Shown here piece after piece: positions 1-5,971 of a stretch of DNA of 5,971 bases (position 1 is its first letter; every line of letters starts with the position of its first letter). Under the pieces are notes generated by a model. That model was not told the DNA's origin. It ran no database searches and was given only the letters and a program-made list of their open reading frames with translations. Both the position numbers and the translations under genes were made by a program. Origin of the DNA: Rickettsiales bacterium (GTDB lineage Bacteria; Pseudomonadota; Alphaproteobacteria; Rickettsiales; Deianiraeaceae); assembly GCA_017477855.1 (NCBI GenBank), contig JAFUUN010000032.1, positions 1-5,971 of the forward strand. The letters are read 5' to 3'.

Positions 1-1
1 A

Positions 2-67
2 AACCGCGAGGGGGTGGCCTCGGGCCGCGCGACAGGGAAGATGAGTTTTATGGAGATGGTGTTATGA
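2..67 (+). CDS. Possible 3' end of an upstream gene, cut by the window edge
   Basis: A frame is open from the edge (codons beginning at position 2) to a TGA at 65-67 that overlaps the argF start codon as ATGA, the usual form of translationally coupled operon genes. It would encode the last 21 residues of a protein ending in SFMEMVL. That ending loosely resembles the FDRFxEMM-type tail of CarA, the small glutaminase subunit of carbamoyl-phosphate synthase, which would fit beside carB. The match is only a few residues long. The codons before position 40 are GC-rich, unlike the rest of the window, and may belong to the repeat rather than to a gene. This may equally be an accidental open frame. 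Confidence 0.25.
   Translation, partial: NREGVASGRATGKMSFMEMVL
12..30. repeat. Left copy of a GC-rich inverted repeat at the window edges
   Basis: Positions 12-30 match the reverse complement of 5953-5971 at 17 of 19 bases. The core, gtggcctcgggc at 14-25, is identical to the reverse complement of 5958-5969. The surrounding stretch 4-40 has 30 G or C out of 37 bases, in sharp contrast to the AT-rich genes. Its nature is not known. It could be an interspersed palindromic repeat, a terminal inverted repeat, or leftover library or amplification sequence. Confidence 0.7.
52..55 (+). promoter_or_regulatory. Ribosome binding site of argF
   Basis: GGAG lies 8 bases upstream of the ATG at 64. It is the clearest Shine-Dalgarno sequence in the window and supports that start. 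The other three genes have no comparably good site, so argF may be the main independent entry point for ribosomes in this segment. Confidence 0.6.
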
Positions 68-975
68 AAAATTTTATAGATATTAAAGACATTTCAGCCG
101 ATGATTTGAATAAAATTCTTGATTTGGCACTCAAAATAAAAGCAAAGCCAGAGGACTACTACTCTGTATTAGCACACAAGACAATGATTTTATTGTTGGA
201 GAAAAACTCCACAAGAACAAGAGTATCATTTGAGCTTGGGATGAAAGAATTGGGCGGGCATTGTTGCGTGTTGAACTCATCAAATACCCAACTTTCAAGA
301 GGCGAAAGCATTGAGGATACTGCAAAAGTTTTCAATGAAATGGCTGACTGTGTAGTCATTAGGACATTCGGACACGACAGGTTGTTAAAAGTAACTGAAT
401 GTTTTGATGGATGTGTTATAAACGCACTTACAGACAGGTCACATCCATGTCAAATAATGACTGACATCATGACATTTATGGAAGTCAAAAAGGAAAGTAT
501 TACAGGAAAAAAAGTTGCGTGGTTTGGTGATATAAATAATATGCTTATTTCTTGGTTGGAAGCAAGTGAAAAACTTGGTTTTGAAATAAATATCTGTTGT
601 CCAGAATGTTTGTTTGAAAAACTTGCAAAACTTACAACCGCAGAGCAACGACAATGTAAATACAAACTTTTCACCAATAAAATAGAGGCCGCGCAAGGAT
701 GCGACATCATCACCACAGACACATGGGTATCAATGGGCGAGGATAAAAGCAAAGCGCAAATGTTCTTGGACGGCGACTTTATGGTTGATGAAAAGGTTAT
801 GCAGAATGCAAACGAGGGCGCTATTTTCCTGCACTGTTTGCCTGCATATAGAGGTTATGAAGTCGCGAGCGAGGTGATTGACAACCCTTCCTATTCAAAA
901 GTGGTATTTCAGGAAGCAGGCAATCGGTTGCACGCGCAAAAGGCAATTTTAATGTATTGTTTTGATTTGATTTAG
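64..975 (+). CDS. argF: Ornithine carbamoyltransferase (OTCase)
   Basis: This cytoplasmic enzyme joins carbamoyl phosphate to ornithine to give citrulline in arginine synthesis. The protein has 303 residues, close to the usual 305-335, and is complete. The N-terminal carbamoyl-phosphate domain carries STRTR (49-53) and HPCQ (127-130). The C-terminal ornithine domain carries GDINNM (155-160), DTWVSMG (219-225, the ornithine-binding DxxxSMG motif) and HCLP (257-260, with the active-site cysteine C258), then NRLHAQKA near the end. The anabolic form is favoured by the biosynthetic neighbours. TDRSHPCQIM and TDTWVSMG resemble alphaproteobacterial OTCases, an impression from memory. Two oddities are a glycine where the family normally has the second glutamate of EAENRLH (here EAGNRLH, 285-290), and 13 cysteines. 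The start is supported by GGAG 8 bases upstream and by the alignment of the N-terminus with the family. Confidence 0.96.
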   Translation: MKNFIDIKDISADDLNKILDLALKIKAKPEDYYSVLAHKTMILLLEKNSTRTRVSFELGMKELGGHCCVLNSSNTQLSRGESIEDTAKVFNEMADCVVIRTFGHDRLLKVTECFDGCVINALTDRSHPCQIMTDIMTFMEVKKESITGKKVAWFGDINNMLISWLEASEKLGFEINICCPECLFEKLAKLTTAEQRQCKYKLFTNKIEAAQGCDIITTDTWVSMGEDKSKAQMFLDGDFMVDEKVMQNANEGAIFLHCLPAYRGYEVASEVIDNPSYSKVVFQEAGNRLHAQKAILMYCFDLI

Positions 976-1002
976 TTTATTTTGGTTTTATTTTTTATTT
1001 TT
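976..1002 (+). other. T-rich spacer between argF and carB
   Basis: The 27 bases between the argF TAG and the carB ATG at 1003 are almost all T, with no Shine-Dalgarno sequence and no inverted repeat. I see neither a terminator hairpin nor a convincing promoter, so readthrough from argF is likely. A TTG at 982 and an ATG at 1021 are in the same frame and are alternative starts for carB. Confidence 0.5.
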
Positions 1003-3699
1003 ATGACAAAAGAAAAAGATATGAAAAATATTTTAGTTATTGGTTCTGGTGCAATAGTTATAGGGCAAGCAGCAGAGTTTGACTATTCCGGAACACAGGC
1101 GATTTTAGCATTGAAGGAGGAAGGTTATTGTGTGTCGTTGATTAACAACAATCCTGCGACAATAATGACTGACAAGGGCGTTGCAGAAAAGGTTCACATC
1201 GTTCCAATCACTTGCGAAGAGGTTGAAAAGATTATCGTAAGTGACAAAATTGATGCGATTTTACCAAACTGCGGCGGACAAACCGCCTTGAATTTGGCTC
1301 TGGAATTATGTGACAAAGGCATTATTGACAAGTATGGAGTGAAACTGTTGGGCGTCAATCTTCAAACTTTAAAGTACTCGGAGGATAGGTTAATGTTTAA
1401 ACAGAAAATGATTGAAATTGGTATTCCAGTTTGTGACAGTATAATTGTCAGTTGCAAAGATGTAAGTAAAGACGAGATTGAAAGTTGCATCGGGCAGGCC
1501 AAAGAGTTTGTGAAAAAAGCACTTTTCCCTGTTATTATCAGACCATCTTTTACACTTGGTGGGACAGGTGGTGGAACTGCTACAAACGAGCAAGAACTGC
1601 ATTATCTTGTTGAAAATGGTTTGAAAATCAGTCCAGTGCATGAGGTTTTGATAGAGCAGTCAATCTATGGATGGAAAGAGATTGAATATGAAATTATTAG
1701 AGATAAAGAAGACAACTGCATCTGTGTTTGTGATATGGAAAACGTTGACCCAGTTGGTATTCATACTGGCGACAGCGTGGTTGTGGCACCAACGCAGACA
1801 TTGACACAACACCAAAAAGACATGTTGAAAAACGCAGCCAAAAAGGTTGTGAAAGAGTTGAAAATCAAAGGAGCATGCAATGTGCAATTTGGTTTGCATC
1901 CAACAACAGATGAATTTGTAATAATTGAAGTCAATCCAAGAACAAGCAGAAGTTCGGCATTAGCATCAAAAGCAACTGCCTATCCAATCGCAAGGATAAC
2001 AGCTAAAATAGCGGTTGGAAAAACATTGCCGGAGATTGTAAATCATTTGTCTGGTTTAACAGCAATCAACGAACCAGTAGTAAAATATGTGGTTTGCAAA
2101 GTGCCTTCGTTCTCGTTTTCAAAGTTCAAAAATGCATCAAATCATCTTGGCACACAAATGAAAGCCACAGGTGAGTATATGGGCATCGGACACACTTTTG
2201 AAGAGGCCTTCTTGAAATGTTGTGATGTCAAACAACTGATTAAAAACATTGAAAAGCAGCAATCAAAAAGCACCGCAGAACTACTGCAAAACATTGAAAC
2301 TGCAACAGATGTCAGGTTTTATGAAATTTTTGAGCTCCTATTGAGAGGTGTTAGCCCAGAGTTGATTGAAGAAAAAACTAAAATCCACAAATGGTTTTTG
2401 TATCAATTACAGCACATGTTTTACAAGGTTAAGACCAAGCTCAACGGCAACAAAAAAGTGGTGATAAAACTCGGTAAGAAGACGTGTTTTAGGGCTATTG
2501 ACGGCAGTGGAGAGGAACACATTGCAAATACAAAGTACGTCTATTCAACCAGCTATTCTGGCAAGAAATATGGCACAAAGACAAACTTGAAACCTCTAAA
2601 AAAGACCATGAAAAAAACAGGCACCGGCAAATACAAAGGCACAATCGTGGTCGTAGGAGCTTCTGCTATCAAAATTGGTCAGGGAATTGAGTTTGACTAT
2701 GCAAGTGTGCATGCAGTGAAGTCACTAAAAAAGCAGGGATACAGAGTTGTGATTATCAACAACAATCCTGAAACGATTTCAACTGATTATGATCTTGCAG
2801 ACAGGTTGTATTTTGAGCCAATAAATGCACAGATAATCAAGAAAATTTGCAAATTTGAAAAGGCCAAAGGTGTGGTCATCCAATTCGGCGGACAGACATC
2901 GTTGAATATTGCAAAAGAGTTGAAGAAAATGCATATAAAAATCTTTGGTACAAGTTTGAAATCTATTGATGTAAGTGAAGACAGAAAGAAGTTCTACAAA
3001 TTCACCAAAAAAATGCACATTCCTCAACCAAAAAGTGTCTACTGCAAAGTCAAATCGGTGAAGGAAAAGGTGAAATTCTTACACTTTCCAGTCATCGTTC
3101 GGCCTTCTTATGTCATTGGTGGCAGTCGGATGAAAGTTTGTAACAACTTTGCTGAATTGCAGGACTATTTGACGTCACAAAAACCAAACAACAAGGTTTA
3201 TGTGGATGAGTTTATCCAAGGCAAAGAAGCAGAAATTGACATGGTTGCTGACAAATTTGGAAATGTATTCATTCCACTAATTGCAGAACATATTGAAGCA
3301 GCCGGTATTCATTCTGGAGACAGCAACGTGCTCTATCCGCAGAGGAATTTAACGCCAGCGCAGCAGCAACAGATGATAAAATATGCAACATTGATTGCTA
3401 AAAAACTCAAAGTTATTGGACTGATGAACATCCAATTTGTCGTGCATAACGATGATGTTTATGTCATTGAAGCAAACCTGCGGTCGTCCAGAACGATACC
3501 AACAATCAACAAAGTTTGCGGGGTTGATTTAGTGGATTTAGCAGTTCAAGCAGTGCTTGGAAAGAAAGTTTCCGTGCCACATTTCATTATCAAAAAAGCA
3601 ATAAAAAAACCAGTGTTCTCTAACAACAAAATTACAACGGAAACGGTCCCATTGGGCGTTGAAATGAAGAGCACGGGTGAGGTTTTAGAGTTTGAGTGA
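1003..3699 (+). CDS. carB: Carbamoyl-phosphate synthase large subunit lacking the C-terminal regulatory domain
   Basis: CarB makes carbamoyl phosphate from bicarbonate, two ATP and ammonia, normally supplied by the glutaminase CarA. From ATG 1003 the protein has 898 residues against about 1,070 usually. First ATP-grasp half, residues 7-400: GSGAIVIGQ (14-22), RPSFTLGG (180-187), EVNPR (309-313) and QMKATGE (385-391). Linker and oligomerisation region, about 405-545: shortened and lysine-rich. Second half, 547-898: GASAIKIGQ (552-560), RPSYVIGG (700-707), HIEAAGIHSGDS, and EANLR (823-827). It stops just after EMKSTGEV, so the MGS-like domain that binds ornithine and UMP in E. coli is absent. 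The halves are an ancient duplication; even 13 bases coding for NNNP are identical (1144-1156 and 2758-2770). I chose ATG 1003 because MTKEKDMKNILVIG aligns without gaps to the E. coli N-terminus MPKRTDIKSILILG. ATG 1021 (892 residues), preceded by purine-rich agaaaaag, is possible. The open frame of normal order argues against recent decay. Confidence 0.93.
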   Translation: MTKEKDMKNILVIGSGAIVIGQAAEFDYSGTQAILALKEEGYCVSLINNNPATIMTDKGVAEKVHIVPITCEEVEKIIVSDKIDAILPNCGGQTALNLALELCDKGIIDKYGVKLLGVNLQTLKYSEDRLMFKQKMIEIGIPVCDSIIVSCKDVSKDEIESCIGQAKEFVKKALFPVIIRPSFTLGGTGGGTATNEQELHYLVENGLKISPVHEVLIEQSIYGWKEIEYEIIRDKEDNCICVCDMENVDPVGIHTGDSVVVAPTQTLTQHQKDMLKNAAKKVVKELKIKGACNVQFGLHPTTDEFVIIEVNPRTSRSSALASKATAYPIARITAKIAVGKTLPEIVNHLSGLTAINEPVVKYVVCKVPSFSFSKFKNASNHLGTQMKATGEYMGIGHTFEEAFLKCCDVKQLIKNIEKQQSKSTAELLQNIETATDVRFYEIFELLLRGVSPELIEEKTKIHKWFLYQLQHMFYKVKTKLNGNKKVVIKLGKKTCFRAIDGSGEEHIANTKYVYSTSYSGKKYGTKTNLKPLKKTMKKTGTGKYKGTIVVVGASAIKIGQGIEFDYASVHAVKSLKKQGYRVVIINNNPETISTDYDLADRLYFEPINAQIIKKICKFEKAKGVVIQFGGQTSLNIAKELKKMHIKIFGTSLKSIDVSEDRKKFYKFTKKMHIPQPKSVYCKVKSVKEKVKFLHFPVIVRPSYVIGGSRMKVCNNFAELQDYLTSQKPNNKVYVDEFIQGKEAEIDMVADKFGNVFIPLIAEHIEAAGIHSGDSNVLYPQRNLTPAQQQQMIKYATLIAKKLKVIGLMNIQFVVHNDDVYVIEANLRSSRTIPTINKVCGVDLVDLAVQAVLGKKVSVPHFIIKKAIKKPVFSNNKITTETVPLGVEMKSTGEVLEFE

Positions 3700-3704
3700 T
3701 TATG
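3696..3704 (+). promoter_or_regulatory. carB stop and argC start junction
   Basis: The carB TGA (3697-3699) is followed after two bases by the argC ATG (3702). A GTG at 3696, in the argC frame, overlaps the stop as GTGA and would add two residues. Only a weak purine run (agag, 3687-3690) lies upstream, so translation of argC probably depends on ribosomes finishing carB. Confidence 0.5.
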
Positions 3705-4730
3705 ACAAAAATTAACGCAGCGGTGATTGGCGCAACTGGATATACGGGTTATGAGCTGGTAAAAATTCTGGCTCATCACCCAAATGTAGATATAAAATAT
3801 CTGTCCTCACGGAGCAATGTTGGTGTGAAATATACTGACATTTATCCACAGTTGAAGCATATTTTGTCGGAAATCACATGCATTGAGGATAACATCAACA
3901 AAATTGCAAACGAAGTTGATGTGATTTTTCTTGCACTGCCGCACGGCGTTTCTTCTTCAAAAATAAACAAAGACATTCTTAACAAGACAAAAATCATTGA
4001 TTTGAGTGCAGATTTCAGGTTGCATGACCTATCAACTTACGAGCAGTGGTATTGCAAGCACAACTCCCCTGATTTATTGCAGGATGCCGTCTATGGACTG
4101 GCCGAAATTTATAGAAATGACATTAAAAAGGCCAACTTGATTGCCAATCCTGGGTGTTATACGACTTGTTCTATTTTGACTTTATACCCACTCGTCAAGT
4201 ATGGCCTGATTGATACCAACACAATAATCATTGACGCAAAGTCGGGCGTCTCTGGTTCCGGAAGAAGTGTGAGTTTTAACTCAATGTTTTGTGAAGCAAA
4301 CGAGAGCGTAAAAGCCTATAAAATTGCATCACACAGACATACGCCAGAGATAGAACAGGAGCTCTCGGCCGCGGGACAAATAGATATAAAAGTACAATTT
4401 ACTCCTCATTTGGTACCAATGAATAGAGGGCTGTTGACTACTTGTTATGCAAAACTAAAAACTGGAATTACAGAAAAAGATGTGAAAAATGCATATCAAG
4501 AGCAATATGCGGGCGAGTTTTTTGTCAGATTGCTTGATGATGGTGTTTTTCCAGAGACAAAATACGTGCAAAACACAAATTTTATTGACATGAACTTCAA
4601 AATTGATGAACGAACTGGGAATATCATTTGTGTTGGGGCTATTGACAATTTAATTAAAGGTGCAGGTGGGCAGGCGGTGCAAATCATGAATATGATATTT
4701 GGTTTTGATGAGACAAATGGGTTAATTTAA
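3702..4730 (+). CDS. argC: N-acetyl-gamma-glutamyl-phosphate reductase
   Basis: ArgC reduces N-acetylglutamyl 5-phosphate to the semialdehyde with NADPH, the third step of ornithine synthesis, in the cytoplasm. The 342 residues match the usual length of type 1 ArgC. The N-terminal NADP-binding fold shows GATGYTGYEL (10-19). LALPHG (78-82) and LSADFRL (101-107) follow. The catalytic cysteine is C152 in NPGCY (149-153), and the probable acid-base histidine lies in HRHTPEIEQ (211-219). SGVSGSGR (181-188) and TPHLVPMNRG (234-243) are typical, and the end shows IDNLIKGAGGQAVQ (314-327). The residue after GCY is threonine where most members have proline (GCYPT), and the next small residue is cysteine. 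ATG 3702 is preferred over GTG 3696, because MTKINAAVIGATGYTG starts like other family members. The gene feeds its product to ArgD, encoded next. Confidence 0.96.
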   Translation: MTKINAAVIGATGYTGYELVKILAHHPNVDIKYLSSRSNVGVKYTDIYPQLKHILSEITCIEDNINKIANEVDVIFLALPHGVSSSKINKDILNKTKIIDLSADFRLHDLSTYEQWYCKHNSPDLLQDAVYGLAEIYRNDIKKANLIANPGCYTTCSILTLYPLVKYGLIDTNTIIIDAKSGVSGSGRSVSFNSMFCEANESVKAYKIASHRHTPEIEQELSAAGQIDIKVQFTPHLVPMNRGLLTTCYAKLKTGITEKDVKNAYQEQYAGEFFVRLLDDGVFPETKYVQNTNFIDMNFKIDERTGNIICVGAIDNLIKGAGGQAVQIMNMIFGFDETNGLI

Positions 4731-4745
4731 ATGTTTGTTTTATGA
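4728..4745 (+). promoter_or_regulatory. argC-argD junction with a four-codon mini-frame
   Basis: Directly after the argC TAA (4728-4730) an ATG at 4731 opens a frame of four codons (M-F-V-L) that ends at a TGA overlapping the argD ATG (ATGA, 4742-4745). No Shine-Dalgarno sequence is visible in front of argD. Ribosomes could restart through this chain of stop and start codons. It may also be chance in AT-rich DNA. Confidence 0.35.
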
Positions 4746-5947
4746 GTGCAGGTTTAAAATCTTCAATTTTAGATGTATACAGCAGATATGATTTTGTTCC
4801 AGTCAAGGCAAGAGGAGTTTATCTATATGACAACAATGGCAAGAAAGTATTGGATTTTCTTGGTGGAGTTGCAGTAAATGTATTGGGATATAAAAATAAA
4901 GCTCTTGAAAATGCCATCAAAAAACAGACGAATAGAGGATTTTATTCACAGTCAAATTATTTTGTCAATGAAGAGGCAGAAGAGCTGGCCAAAAAACTAT
5001 GCAAAATAGCTGGAATAGCAGACGGAAAAGTGTTTTTCCAGAATTCTGGTGCAGAGGCCAATGAATGTGCCATCAAAATTGCAAGAAAGTGGTTTAATTC
5101 AATACATAATACAAAATATAATGAGATAATCTGTATGACAAACGCTTTTCATGGGCGGTCAATCGCAACAATCAGTGCTACATTGAGAAAAAAACTGACA
5201 GAAGGTTTCGAACCGCTACTTGATGGTTTCAAAATCGCAGAGCCAAACAATATTGAAAGCGTGAAGGCAATAATAAACGAACACACATGCGCCATAATGT
5301 TGGAACCAATTCAGGGCGAGGGCGGAATTTTACCATGCGAAAAGCAATTTATGCAGGACTTGCGAAAACTCTGCGATGAAAAAAACATATTGCTAATTTT
5401 AGACGAAGTTCAGTGCGGAAATGGCAGAACTGGAAAATATTTTGCATATCAACATTATGACATTGTACCAGACATTTTAACAACCGCAAAAGGGCTTGCA
5501 GGTGGATTACCTATTGGTGTTTGTATTGTCAAAGATGAGATTGGAAAATACATAACAAAGGGCTCCCATGGCTCAACATTTGGCGGAAATGCACTTTGCT
5601 GCTGCGCTGGAAACGCCTGCATGGACGAGATACTAAAACCTGCTTTCATGAAGAATGTCGTCAAGGTCAGCGAGTATTTTAATGCCAAATTGAAGAAATT
5701 ATGCAAGAAATATCCCGAAGTTTTCAAAAAAGTCAGTGGCAAAGGACTGATGCTTGGGCTGTCAGTAGATGAGAAATATTTGGCCGGTGATGTTACCAAG
5801 GAACTACTGAAAAATGGTTTATCTTGCTGCACCGCAGGCGGTAATCAAATTAGGTTTTTGCCACCATTGATAATCACAAAGAGACATGTAAGTAAGGCAG
5901 TAAGTATAATTGAAAAGGTTGCAAAAAAGTTGAGTAATGAGAAATAA
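4742..5947 (+). CDS. argD: Acetylornithine aminotransferase (PLP-dependent, class III)
   Basis: ArgD moves an amino group from glutamate to N-acetylglutamate semialdehyde, giving N-acetylornithine, and uses pyridoxal phosphate in the cytoplasm. At 401 residues it has the full family length. Visible motifs are NSGAEANECAIK (101-112, PLP phosphate contact), AFHGRS (135-140), EPIQGEGG (188-195), DEVQCGNGRTGK (221-232, with the D221 that contacts the PLP ring nitrogen), TTAKGLAGGLPIG (247-259, with K250 as the Schiff-base lysine), GSHGSTFGGN (274-283) and IRFLPPL (370-376). The combination and the neighbours favour ArgD over other ornithine or GABA aminotransferases; dual use in lysine synthesis (DapC activity) cannot be excluded. 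It has about 15 cysteines, including CCC at 286-288. The start lies 11 bases after argC. The stop is followed at once by the GC-rich repeat, so no terminator or further gene can be seen. Confidence 0.95.
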   Translation: MSAGLKSSILDVYSRYDFVPVKARGVYLYDNNGKKVLDFLGGVAVNVLGYKNKALENAIKKQTNRGFYSQSNYFVNEEAEELAKKLCKIAGIADGKVFFQNSGAEANECAIKIARKWFNSIHNTKYNEIICMTNAFHGRSIATISATLRKKLTEGFEPLLDGFKIAEPNNIESVKAIINEHTCAIMLEPIQGEGGILPCEKQFMQDLRKLCDEKNILLILDEVQCGNGRTGKYFAYQHYDIVPDILTTAKGLAGGLPIGVCIVKDEIGKYITKGSHGSTFGGNALCCCAGNACMDEILKPAFMKNVVKVSEYFNAKLKKLCKKYPEVFKKVSGKGLMLGLSVDEKYLAGDVTKELLKNGLSCCTAGGNQIRFLPPLIITKRHVSKAVSIIEKVAKKLSNEK

Positions 5948-5952
5948 GTGGT

Positions 5953-5971
5953 GCGCTGCCCGAGGCCACGC
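5953..5971. repeat. Right copy of the GC-rich inverted repeat
   Basis: This is the inverted counterpart of 12-30, with 17 of 19 bases complementary and gcccgaggccac (5958-5969) exact. It begins 5 bases after the argD stop, and 19 of the 24 bases following that stop are G or C. If the two window ends were joined, the copies would form a stem of about 17 pairs around a 15-base loop. There is no T run that would make it a standard terminator. Confidence 0.7.

Noticed and set aside
687..694. ggccgcgc inside argF, shared with the left edge, and the similar ggccgcgggac inside argC at 4367-4377
   Set aside because: Both lie in conserved coding sequence (EAAQGCD and LSAAGQ) and match over only 8-11 bases. 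Chance similarity of GC-rich words is the simpler reading, not further repeat copies.
450..752. Open frame of 100 codons on the minus strand
   Set aside because: It is antisense to conserved argF codons and has no motif or ribosome binding site, so it is a shadow frame.
982..1002. TTG at 982 as the start of carB
   Set aside because: It would add the hydrophobic residues MVLFFIF, read from the T-rich spacer, which the family lacks, and no ribosome binding site precedes it. ATG 1003 aligns with the family N-terminus.
3697..3699. carB stop as a pseudogene or frameshift scar
   Set aside because: argC begins two bases later and there is no residual MGS-domain sequence. The rest of carB keeps its catalytic motifs, so an evolved domain loss is more likely than decay.
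5455..5832. Open frame of 125 codons on the minus strand
   Set aside because: It lies wholly inside argD, antisense to it. The translation is serine-, proline- and phenylalanine-rich with no recognisable domain, as expected from the reverse of a real gene.
5948..5971. Rho-independent terminator after argD
   Set aside because: The visible arm has no partner within the window end and no following T run. It pairs only with the opposite edge of the window.

Overview
This 5,971-base window is an almost gap-free run of four same-strand genes for arginine biosynthesis: argF (ornithine carbamoyltransferase), carB (large subunit of carbamoyl-phosphate synthase), argC (N-acetyl-gamma-glutamyl-phosphate reductase) and argD (acetylornithine aminotransferase). 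The DNA is AT-rich, uses the standard genetic code with TAG, TGA and TAA stops, and has gaps of only 2 to 27 bases between genes. It therefore looks like part of one operon in a low-GC bacterium. The proteins, ArgF and ArgD above all, are unusually rich in cysteine, which would suit an anaerobe. Motif by motif, ArgF and ArgD remind me of alphaproteobacterial enzymes, while CarB reads more like Gram-positive or general bacterial CarB. No taxon can be assigned from this alone.

Layout: 1-63 is a GC-rich edge followed by the ribosome binding site of argF, with an open frame that may be the tail of a lost upstream gene. argF is 64-975, followed by a T-rich 27-base spacer. carB is 1003-3699. argC (3702-4730) starts two bases after the carB stop, and argD (4742-5947) starts 11 bases after argC. 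The last 24 bases are GC-rich again and carry an inverted copy of the sequence at the left edge.

How the genes work together: ArgC and ArgD carry out the third and fourth steps of the acetylated ornithine branch. CarB, with a glutaminase subunit CarA that is not in the window, makes carbamoyl phosphate. ArgF joins carbamoyl phosphate to ornithine to give citrulline. argA or argJ, argB, argE, argG, argH and carA are not present here.

The most unusual gene is carB. It is intact and in frame but ends right after its second ATP-grasp module, so it lacks the C-terminal allosteric (MGS-like) domain. Its central oligomerisation region is also about 33 residues shorter than in E. coli and very lysine-rich. 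The second point of interest is the GC-rich inverted repeat at the two edges. It could be a dispersed repeat on which an assembly broke, terminal repeats of a small linear molecule, the two arms of a hairpin in a circle, or a library artefact. I found no RNA gene, CRISPR array, transposase or defence gene.
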